A DNA stretch of 64,000 nt from Sinorhizobium americanum (GTDB lineage Bacteria; Pseudomonadota; Alphaproteobacteria; Rhizobiales; Rhizobiaceae), in assembly GCF_001651855.1 (NCBI RefSeq), contig NZ_LNQC01000038.1:1-64000 (forward strand), given 5' to 3'. The notes below the pieces were generated by a model. It was given only the letters and a program-made list of their open reading frames with translations, was not told the DNA's origin and made no database searches. Below are positions 57,401 through 64,000 of this stretch, piece by piece. The position numbers and the translations under genes were made by a program. Within the stretch, counting starts at the first letter, position 1. The number at the start of each line of letters is the position of its first letter.

Positions 57401-59940
57401 AAGATGGTGGCCTGAAGGGGATGTTCGACGAGGTGCATAAATTGGCGGAGTGGGTCGCCACCTATGACGATCTTCTCGACAAGCGGCAGCTTGCTGCCCA
57501 AGGGATCAACGTGATCCGGTATCGTCGCCAACGCACCCACGGCCGCAACATGGTCGTCTCGTCGACATCGGAGCTGCGAATACTTCACGTGCTGGTCAAG
57601 CGGCGGCTTGCGGAACTCTCCTTGGGTCTTGACGACGACCGCCTTGCAGGTCTCGCGCGCCGAATGATCGAAGACGCCAATGCGATATCCGGCGATATCG
57701 TTTTGCGTGCAGCCAAACGAGGTGTCTCGGCCGGCGAGCTGATCGGTTTGGTGCTGAGCCGGGCCCTGGTCGAAGAAGAGCTTGGTGAGCGAGCAGCCGT
57801 TGCCTGGTTCCTCCTAGATGACTACGCGGAGTGGCTTGGGCAAAAAGAAGAAGGGATCGCCGATATCCTTGGCATCAGCCTCTCGACCGGTGAGGATGGT
57901 CTTCCGAAGCTCAGGGCAATCGTGACCGAAGCGAAGTACGTGGACCAATCTGGCTTGGCGGAGGCGAGCCGCAAGTCGCGCAGCCAGTTGCGACAGACCG
58001 TTGCCCGTATCGATGACGCCTTGTTTGGCGATCCCGGACGCCTCGATCGCGACCTCTGGCTTTCCCGGATTTCCGATCTGCTGCTGGACGGCACGGCGGC
58101 ACTGGGGCAGGCAAACCTTCTTGAACGCGTTCGCGACGGCATTCGCCGCGGTGCTGTGCCGATCGATTTGCGCGGTTACTCCCACATTTTCGTTTCCGGC
58201 CCGGCGACCGACGGCAGTTCGCTGGGAGAGCAGGATGATTTGCCGGAAATCCAGATGGGCCTTCAGGAAACCTTTACGCGCGAAGGGCTTCGCAAACTGA
58301 TCAAGGCTTACCAGGCCAAACAAAGTCTAACCGAACTCCGCGCCCAGCTCGGCGAAAAGCACACGTGGAACTCGGTCAGCTATCGTCATCCGGCGCCGCG
58401 GGTGGATTGGACCAAAGCCATCAAAGAAGAGCATTCGATTGCTGCAATCGAACACCCGATTAGCCACGACTATGATCAGGATGACGACGAGGGCGATCCC
58501 GAAGGCGGAATCGTTATCGAGGCCGTGGAACCCGGCACAGGCGACAATGGTTCGGTCGCCGCGAGCGGCGACAGCGGCGGCCTGTCCAGCGGGGAAACCA
58601 TGCCTGCCTCAGTCTCGGCCCAAACCAAGGGCGAAAACCCGACAACCATCTCAACTCCGTCTCTAACGAACACGCAACCGGGTGCTCCAGCGTTGCCGAG
58701 CGCCGAAACGACTGCTCCGACGCCCGACAAACCCTCCCGCGCCGGCGTCGACATCGGCATTGCCGCCCTGATCGAAGCTCGCGCACAAAAAGCGCGCGAA
58801 AACTCGGCAGACGAGCGAGAATGGTTGGACAGCACCGCACAAAGGCTGCGCTCCGCACTGCTCGGCTACAATCTCCAGGCTAAGATCGTCGGAACGCGCC
58901 TTACTCCAAACGCCGCACTCATCCGTTTCATGGGGTCGGATCGTCTGCGCGTTGAAGACATCGAAGCGAAGCAGTCATCCCTTCTGACGACGCATGGGCT
59001 GAGGCTGATCTCGATTTCGCCATTGCCGGGCGAGATCGTCGTCGGCGTAGCGCGGCCGCAGCGACAGGTCGTTTCCCTTTGGGATGTTTGGGGCCGACGG
59101 GAAATCAATCGCAATGCCGCGGGCGTGAACACGTCCTTCGTGCTCGGCCTGAAGGAACTCGACGGCGATATCCTCTATCTGAACCTTGGTGGGCCATTCG
59201 CCGGCGGCCAACAGCATGAGCCCCACACGCTCGTCGCAGGCGCAACCGGGTCTGGGAAATCTGTTCTAATCCAAGCGCTCCTCCTCGACATCGCTGCGAC
59301 CAACTCCAGTGATCTGGCGCATATCCACCTGATCGACCCGAAGATGGGTGTCGACTACGCGGCAATCGAGCGGCTGCCGCATTTGCAGGGCGGGGTGATT
59401 GTCGACCAAACGCGGGCGGTTGAAGTCATGGAGGGTCTCGTCACAGAGATGGAACGCCGCTATGAGCTTTTCCGGTCCAAAGGGGCTCGAGACATTCGAG
59501 CGTTCAATTTCAAAGCTGAGCGTGACGAGCGGCTGCCATACGTCTTCCTGGTTCATGACGAATTTGCGGAGTGGATGCTGACGGAGGATTACAAGTCTGC
59601 CGTGACATCCAACGTTTCGCGCTTGGGCGTGAAGGCACGCGCCGCCGGCATGCATCTGATCTTCGCAGCACAGCGGCCCGATGCGAATGTCATGCCGATG
59701 CAGCTACGCGACAACCTTGGCAACAGATTGATTTTGAAGGTTGCGAGCGTCGGAACATCCGAAATCGCACTTGGCGTGAAGGGAGCGGAACAGCTCTTAG
59801 GGCTTGGCCACCTTGCAGCAAGGCTGAGCGGTGAGCCAGCAATCATATATGCCCAGGCGCCATTCCTGTCCGATGATGATATAGACGCCGCCGTGGACGC
59901 AATTCTGGCCAATGACGCCGGTAGTGGTCCGGATGACTAA
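54475..59940 (+). CDS. SspH/DptH-like giant FtsK/HerA-type translocase
   Basis: 1821 aa. The N-terminal ~1340 residues have no recognised domain. A Pro/Thr/Ser/Gly-rich linker follows (about 1340-1422), then a C-terminal FtsK-like motor: Walker A VAGATGSGKSVLIQALLLDI near residue 1588, HIHLIDPKMGVDYAAIERLP, Walker B YVFLVHDEFAEWM near 1688, and MHLIFAAQRPDANVMPMQLR. Such proteins pump DNA and, with the F and G partners, damage unmodified phage DNA. It is the last gene of the operon; its stop faces the sspD-like gene 16 bp away. Confidence 0.65.
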   Translation: MNPSDLIGAAGATSIRLRLDALSAEDGMARYLLDRLTGEQVAAITQALLTDAKATELLNIALPRSLVSSFGLPDSVMTDERMVAIRHADYDRPALLFANTDEDQGASLGDVTLIGAKQLTEEPGPWVEAAAAGLGLSESQIATWMAALKGLTAADDWTLHQIATYVAMTRARVETDAVPVTDALGWALPALRLPRDSGYFLGLGERDREVPRRWKKLFEKLVADRKPLMVKQRPNRQLIENEELREQFAEVRDDIPAEIHPAIDAFIEAAPGWGPEAEALSLFEWEAESVLQLFSGIKLKKTSLAQETVNFFEFTFPDRLSPADNEYLRVLKGRSLKETREDDREFFEAHRDDLAQDKALRVKWERFVFGRPIECTDFLEGLLRVIERLFGQVSLGGGPRKLSIKSARRSRNQWLDLNADVGLYFGLRYRGLPALLGAAVEWDVPHLFSYEELLDRAKARQKKYRRNESTARGALQIKFDVALTAGRERATVQLVWTGQPSAIGLELPKDLGRLIKRPFGRSSVARLSVSRKGALQSVSLSDTGTLQPAFGQDAGTLIPRTSTGIDLAKLFPKLLKEASEAGRITQAGADDIAAAWKQFVALYTDALTSLQSSGYASATLIAQADAYGALLNSLAKNAIGDLNRRDIWEPVLRIGTIEVLGSAPSAIIAPWHPLRLAGVAAKMRSVAGLADYLLSDVDVNFGDSRLFFSDLRDELSHPLYPEVAVGYDGSEPVLLTETSTVNDYSLAERPVRDPSEATTDVDPSEAARQIRALLERYLDLQPHERSNLSIMLYNCDAAGLPLATVSALSSVQDQEEVHCNVLVRHRDRARLSGVYTELLERSENDPDAVVVSETSRNFMSKLRIGVMLDVAGGSKSGGAREIDVAFLHDVVSRQAREQWFPVPALQDNPSLLEHVPARWSYRRVTAEDELKATSYLTCPRQPDAGWAYIDAVANVVRRQSHGPDEHYLPARQISFQDGGLKGMFDEVHKLAEWVATYDDLLDKRQLAAQGINVIRYRRQRTHGRNMVVSSTSELRILHVLVKRRLAELSLGLDDDRLAGLARRMIEDANAISGDIVLRAAKRGVSAGELIGLVLSRALVEEELGERAAVAWFLLDDYAEWLGQKEEGIADILGISLSTGEDGLPKLRAIVTEAKYVDQSGLAEASRKSRSQLRQTVARIDDALFGDPGRLDRDLWLSRISDLLLDGTAALGQANLLERVRDGIRRGAVPIDLRGYSHIFVSGPATDGSSLGEQDDLPEIQMGLQETFTREGLRKLIKAYQAKQSLTELRAQLGEKHTWNSVSYRHPAPRVDWTKAIKEEHSIAAIEHPISHDYDQDDDEGDPEGGIVIEAVEPGTGDNGSVAASGDSGGLSSGETMPASVSAQTKGENPTTISTPSLTNTQPGAPALPSAETTAPTPDKPSRAGVDIGIAALIEARAQKARENSADEREWLDSTAQRLRSALLGYNLQAKIVGTRLTPNAALIRFMGSDRLRVEDIEAKQSSLLTTHGLRLISISPLPGEIVVGVARPQRQVVSLWDVWGRREINRNAAGVNTSFVLGLKELDGDILYLNLGGPFAGGQQHEPHTLVAGATGSGKSVLIQALLLDIAATNSSDLAHIHLIDPKMGVDYAAIERLPHLQGGVIVDQTRAVEVMEGLVTEMERRYELFRSKGARDIRAFNFKAERDERLPYVFLVHDEFAEWMLTEDYKSAVTSNVSRLGVKARAAGMHLIFAAQRPDANVMPMQLRDNLGNRLILKVASVGTSEIALGVKGAEQLLGLGHLAARLSGEPAIIYAQAPFLSDDDIDAAVDAILANDAGSGPDD

Positions 59941-59956
59941 GCCAGCCGGAGGGGGA

Positions 59957-60796
59957 TTACTTATGGCAGACGACGCAGCTAGCGGCTGCTTCGTCGAGCC
60001 CGTAGACATCGTCGATTGTCTCCGAAGTTTTGCCGGATAGCGGATTGATCCGCCGGCCGCGCCGCAATCGCTCCCGGCGTTTCTCGTAATCTGAATTGAT
60101 CTGTTCGACCCGTTCGGGCGAGATCAGATCCGTCAGGCTTTCGCCTTGGCTCCACGTGAACGGCGAGCCGTCTCGTAGCGCGGTCTTTTCATAATCGACG
60201 GCCTCGGCGAAGCGGTCTGGATGATGCTCGGCGAGCCGAACCCATTCGATCTTCTGCTGGTAGAAGCAGAATGTGCACCCGGACCGGGAACGCCATTGAT
60301 AGTAGGTCGGCTCACCAACGTCTGACTGCTCGAGTATCTCGATGACGCCGGTACGGTCGACGCCTGCTTCACGAAGCGGAAGATGGACCCGCATGTTGGG
60401 GTGTGTGGCTTGATAGCCCTCGCGGCTTGGCTCATCGGCGCGGATGGCAACGTAGGAGTGTACGATCGTCCCACTTTCCAGATCCTTTTGCAGCCACTGC
60501 TCCAAGGGCCGGAGTTTCAGCTGTCGCGTGCACCAGCGGGTGCGGGGCGAGGGGAGAAAATTGCCGTACTCGTCCAACCAGAAATCAAAGTCGCGATCGG
60601 GGTTAAGCCGCTGGATCGGCCGACCCAGGAAACCTTCGAGCTTATCCAGGAAGGTATAGACCTCAGGCAGCTCCTTACCGGTGTCCGTGAAGAAATACTC
60701 GATCGGCAGCTCTGGATGATGCTGCCGCATGTAAACGGCGAGCGCGGCGCTGTCGCGCCCGCCTGAGAGACCGAGGATATGACGTTCCCCACTCAT
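59957..60796 (-). CDS. SspD/DndC-like PAPS-reductase-family sulfur-transfer enzyme
   Basis: 279 aa, shorter than DndC and nearer to what I would expect for SspD. The ATP-pyrophosphatase loop SGGRDS is at residues 11-16 in ILGLSGGRDSAALAVYMRQH. Cysteines suited to an Fe-S cluster are C89 (RWCTRQLK), C174 and C177 (SGCTFCFYQQK), and a C-terminal CVVC (C274, C277). The enzyme would activate DNA for sulfur insertion in phosphorothioation. The start overlaps the stop of the ATPase gene (ATGA). BREX type 4 also has a PAPS-reductase gene (brxP) and is an alternative, but no pglZ or brxHII is visible. Confidence 0.7.
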   Translation of the reverse strand: MSGERHILGLSGGRDSAALAVYMRQHHPELPIEYFFTDTGKELPEVYTFLDKLEGFLGRPIQRLNPDRDFDFWLDEYGNFLPSPRTRWCTRQLKLRPLEQWLQKDLESGTIVHSYVAIRADEPSREGYQATHPNMRVHLPLREAGVDRTGVIEILEQSDVGEPTYYQWRSRSGCTFCFYQQKIEWVRLAEHHPDRFAEAVDYEKTALRDGSPFTWSQGESLTDLISPERVEQINSDYEKRRERLRRGRRINPLSGKTSETIDDVYGLDEAAASCVVCHK

Positions 60797-63700
60797 TGCC
60801 TACCAACCTCATCTTCGCCATCGGCTGCCATCATCGCGACTGCACGCGCCAATGCAGCAAGCTGCAGTCGTCCACTCTTGTTTTCTGATCTGAGCGAAGC
60901 CACCAGGCGATCAGCGATTCCCGCGGCGGCCACCTTTTCGCTTTCGCTCAGTTCGAAGCTGCGCATCAACGGCGGCGTCTTCGGGTCGAGGCCGACGACA
61001 AGTGCAAGGGCCTCGGTCTGGGAGCGTCGATCTCGCACGATCGCCAGAGCCTCAAGCTCCCGGAAACGGCGCCCGTATCGCGCAATTTCGGTCAAAGCCT
61101 CCTGCCGGTCTCTATCCGACCAATTCCGGGCGGGGCGGTGCAACAGGACGCTAACGGTGCTCTCGATGTCGCCTTTTCCGAGCTCCATCGCTGCAACGCG
61201 ATCTGCGAACGCATCGAAATTGTAATCGTTCGTCAGGCCCTTCAGCAGCGATGCGCGTTCCGCAATTCCAGCGAAACTCGCGGCATCGATACCGAGCGCT
61301 TTTGCAAGTGCCAGACGCAACTCCTCGAGAAGCGCCGGATAGCTCGCTTCGGCCGCTTGGAGGGCATGATAGACCGCCTCCGGGGAGAGCTCTTCACCGA
61401 GAGCAGCCGGAAGATCGTCAAACAAGAGACGCTCGGGGTCGTCCGCCTTCACTACGACCCCGCGGATTTTCACCGCCAGACGATCAAGATTGGTGGTCCG
61501 CTTTGCGAACTGTGAGAGCTCTTCGAAACGCTGAAAAAGAGCTGCGGCAACGGGCAATGACGCGCCATGATGGTCAACGCCGAGCAGCTGCGCGAGCCCA
61601 CTGAGAAACGCTGTTTCGCGCACGGACCGGTCGATCCGCCTCAAACGGAAGAGGCCGGGCTTCTGCAAAAGCTTGTCGACGACGACGTCATCGATTGCTG
61701 TTTGATAGACCCCGTCGATGTAGACTGCGACGCTCTCGCGCTTGGCAAGCATGTAGGCAAGCGCCAACACCGGCATGACACCGGCTTTGATGCCATAGGG
61801 GGGCCGAGCCCACTCCGCATAAACAGCATCGAGAGGCTTTTCGCCCGCAAGGTCGATTACCTCCCACGCAGGCCGAAGCGATGCTCCCTCTTGGCTATCG
61901 TCCGGCTCTGAAAAACCAAACACGCCGGCCTTGATCTCTTTGTGCAGTCCGAACGGTCGAAGCAAGGTAAGATAGAGGCCGAGTTCTGCAGGATACTGGG
62001 TCATTCCCAGCTGCTCATCTGCATACGAGTTGACCATCGCATGAGCCAGTTCGCGCAAAGCCGCCATCGAATTCGATGATGGTTTGTCTCGCTGGAGCAA
62101 CTCGCTCTTGATAATCGGCGCCTTGTAGAAACCGGCGTCGGCCAGCGCACTTGCAACGACCGTTAGCGGTGCGCGAATGGCGTGGCTCGGCTGAGGCGCC
62201 AGGTACCAGCTTGCGTTCTCAAATGCAGTCTCGAGCGCCCGATGAAGCTGATCGATGCAGTGGGATTGTCTCGCGGCAATCTCCCGCCTCGCTATCCGGT
62301 CGCCCTCCAGCTGCGGGTGCTCACGGAAAACGCGTTCGACCGCCAACAACTCTGCGGCCGTTGACCGGAGGGCAAAACTGTCATTTGCCCCGCCTACGGC
62401 GATCACACGCTCCTCCGTTGCCAGCGCTTTGGCGGCTTTCTGCGCCAGTTGATTGACTGATTTCGTAGTCAAAGAACCGTCGCCGAGGAGCAATAGTAAT
62501 AGGCCGCTGCCACGAAGGGGGCGGGCCAAAATGCCGCTCGTCAACGACTCGATCGTATCGTGTGGACCGACGACCTGCAGCGCTATCTCAAAAGTCCTGA
62601 GCGCGCCTTTCTGGAAATAATGTCGCTTGGCTGTTGCAAAGCCCAGGCCGACCCGGCGCGGAATGTCCGCGAGTTCAAGTGAGTCCGCCGGTTGGATAGC
62701 CCGCCCAATGGCCTCCTCAAGATCGAAGTCGCTGCCGGCAAAAAGGGCATATCCACCAAGGCGTGGCTGCCGGATCAGAATAGCCCAATCGACGAGATCC
62801 TTGATCGCTCCGCTGATCGCTTTCATCGTGAAGCCGGGTACGGACGCGCTCAAAAAGTCGTCTGCAAGCACGACGCCAGACCCGTTCCGGAAAAACTCGA
62901 TGATCGCGGCCGCTTTCGTCAATGCGACGTGCAGACTGGTTCCTTTAACACCGGCCCGCTCGATCGCCTCGAATGCGAGGCTGAAGCGATTACCGTCCAC
63001 ACCCGCGGTAAGGGCCATCCCGAAGTTCGCAACAAGATAGTCCCAGAGCATCGCGGGGTCGTAGGTCCCGGCCTCCAGATCGGTTGTCTCCAGAAACTCC
63101 TTGAAGCCGGAGGGTTCAGCCGAACTCAAGAAGCCAAAAACGCTTCGTTCATTTTGGGCAAACCGCGCTCTTGAGATCGGTCCGAGCAGAAGTGCGCTCA
63201 CCGGGTTAAGAGGCCATGTCTGCGCGAGCGCGTCCGCCAGAACGTCGACGTCCGTGGGACGACGTTTGGCGACCGCTTCAGCAACAGTGCGGGCGCCGGA
63301 CCCATCGTGATCAGGGCGCTCGGTGGCGATGGCCCGGCCAAGCAGCGCAACTGTTTCGTCTGCGCCTGAAAGAAATGCGATGTCCTGGTAACGGCCTTGA
63401 ACCTTACGCCACTCCTGGCGCGCATCGCGGGCGGCACGCGCGGTGTACTGGTCAAAAGACTGGTGCAGAATGCCGATGACGACCAAGCGGCCGCTGCTGC
63501 GCGACGCATGCTCGGCAAGGTCCTGAAGCAGATGAACGTCGCCACCCTCGAGTGCTTCGTGCTCAAGAAGCTTGCCGAGTTCGTCGAGAATGAGGAGGGT
63601 TCCACTCGACGCGCCTTCGCCGCCCGCGATCAAAGCCTTGATAAGGCGATCATCGCTTGCTGCGAACTGTGACGCGGTACCCGGCGACCAACCAAGCGCG

Positions 63701-63999
63701 TTGCGTGCGGCTTCAACGATTGCATCCCGGAGCCGTGTCCGGCTTCCGGTAACGGCGACGACTTTCCAGGCGCCGCCGGTTTCCGGGAACGCCTCGTTGA
63801 ACAGGGTCGAAAGAGGCTCCCCCGCAATGTCTCGAGCAATCTTCCGGTTCTTCTTTGCGCCGGCCACCAGGTTCGCAAGCAGCAAGGCAGCGCTCGACTT
63901 GCCGCCGCCATAAGGACCGGTCCAAGTGAAGGCGCCCTGGTGGTGGTCCCGCTGGCTCTCACCAAGGATACGCAGAGATTTCGCGACGCTTGCCTGCAA
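60793..63999 (-). CDS. Large ATPase, SspC-like, 5' end beyond the window
   Basis: At least 1068 aa; the frame runs to the right edge, so the N-terminus is cut off. Walker A GPYGGGKSS comes only about 28 residues into the visible part. GTLLILDELGKLLEHEALEG is the Walker B region and RLVVIGILHQSFDQYTARAA a sensor-like strand, as in ORC/STAND-type AAA ATPases. The rest is helical without a named domain. Followed by the PAPS-reductase gene with a 4-bp overlap. In the sspBCD order, sspB (DUF4007 nickase) would be immediately outside the window on the right. BrxC/PglY of BREX is another ATPase it could resemble. Confidence 0.65.
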   Translation of the reverse strand: MQASVAKSLRILGESQRDHHQGAFTWTGPYGGGKSSAALLLANLVAGAKKNRKIARDIAGEPLSTLFNEAFPETGGAWKVVAVTGSRTRLRDAIVEAARNALGWSPGTASQFAASDDRLIKALIAGGEGASSGTLLILDELGKLLEHEALEGGDVHLLQDLAEHASRSSGRLVVIGILHQSFDQYTARAARDARQEWRKVQGRYQDIAFLSGADETVALLGRAIATERPDHDGSGARTVAEAVAKRRPTDVDVLADALAQTWPLNPVSALLLGPISRARFAQNERSVFGFLSSAEPSGFKEFLETTDLEAGTYDPAMLWDYLVANFGMALTAGVDGNRFSLAFEAIERAGVKGTSLHVALTKAAAIIEFFRNGSGVVLADDFLSASVPGFTMKAISGAIKDLVDWAILIRQPRLGGYALFAGSDFDLEEAIGRAIQPADSLELADIPRRVGLGFATAKRHYFQKGALRTFEIALQVVGPHDTIESLTSGILARPLRGSGLLLLLLGDGSLTTKSVNQLAQKAAKALATEERVIAVGGANDSFALRSTAAELLAVERVFREHPQLEGDRIARREIAARQSHCIDQLHRALETAFENASWYLAPQPSHAIRAPLTVVASALADAGFYKAPIIKSELLQRDKPSSNSMAALRELAHAMVNSYADEQLGMTQYPAELGLYLTLLRPFGLHKEIKAGVFGFSEPDDSQEGASLRPAWEVIDLAGEKPLDAVYAEWARPPYGIKAGVMPVLALAYMLAKRESVAVYIDGVYQTAIDDVVVDKLLQKPGLFRLRRIDRSVRETAFLSGLAQLLGVDHHGASLPVAAALFQRFEELSQFAKRTTNLDRLAVKIRGVVVKADDPERLLFDDLPAALGEELSPEAVYHALQAAEASYPALLEELRLALAKALGIDAASFAGIAERASLLKGLTNDYNFDAFADRVAAMELGKGDIESTVSVLLHRPARNWSDRDRQEALTEIARYGRRFRELEALAIVRDRRSQTEALALVVGLDPKTPPLMRSFELSESEKVAAAGIADRLVASLRSENKSGRLQLAALARAVAMMAADGEDEVGRQ

Positions 64000-64000
64000 A

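Noticed and set aside
59957-63999. BREX type 4 (brxP-brxC) as the main reading
   Set aside because: Kept only as an alternative: no pglZ, brxL or helicase gene is visible and the convergent F-G-H-like operon favours the Ssp cassette.

Overview
This window looks like part of a large conjugative repABC plasmid (or plasmid-derived replicon) from a member of the Rhizobiales (Alphaproteobacteria). The evidence is a complete repABC operon (29.9-33.7 kb, minus strand) with a recognisable counter-transcribed RNA between repB and repC. Divergent from it is a quorum-sensing/conjugation block in Ti-plasmid order: traI-trbBCDEJKLFGHI, then traR and convergent traM (34.0-45.4 kb). A TraH-like gene sits at the left edge, and two RHE_PE00001-type genes, an orphan scpB, a DUF1403 gene, a tyrosine recombinase and a serine resolvase form a module typical of rhizobial plasmids.

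Layout. 0-8 kb: end of a tra region (traH-like), a small possible DNA-binding gene, a PAS-GGDEF-EAL protein, and then about 4 kb of mostly degenerate sequence holding one hypothetical gene and a LysR remnant. 8-21.6 kb: a dense defence-like island with (i) a TIR protein with a putative Zn-knuckle/Gly-Ser-Tyr-rich N-terminus, (ii) a coupled unit of an unknown gene, a pentapeptide-repeat gene and a third small gene broken by an in-frame TAG, (iii) a Thoeris system (ThsB-like TIR, ThsA SIR2-SLOG, second TIR), (iv) a convergent SLATT-like membrane protein plus TIR pair, and (v) a three-gene overlapping operon of a Rossmann/FAD-like protein, an ABC-3C middle component-like protein and a Rad50/SMC-like ATPase. 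21.7-27.4 kb: RHE_PE00001-type gene, scpB, DUF1403, integrase, resolvase. 27.4-29.8 kb: degraded DNA with a transposase remnant and two copies of a perfect palindrome that may be parS. 29.9-45.8 kb: replication, partition, quorum sensing, mating-pair formation and a small XRE gene. 46.2-47.4 kb: second RHE_PE00001-type paralogue. 47.7-64 kb: a second defence island with a HEPN-motif protein, a DUF262-SIR2 pair, a small unknown gene, a three-gene operon resembling SspFGH/DptFGH, and convergent to it a PAPS-reductase-type (SspD/DndC-like) gene and a large ATPase (SspC-like) that runs off the right edge.

How the parts fit. RepABC maintains the replicon. TraI makes an acyl-homoserine-lactone; TraR bound to it should act at lux-box-like sites in the repA-traI gap, coupling replication and transfer to cell density, and TraM restrains TraR. 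Trb proteins build the type IV secretion channel. The cargo is dominated by candidate anti-phage or anti-plasmid systems, several based on NAD or nucleotide signalling (four TIR, two SIR2, one SLATT-like effector) and one on DNA phosphorothioation. All functional calls come from reading the sequence by eye; no database search was possible.
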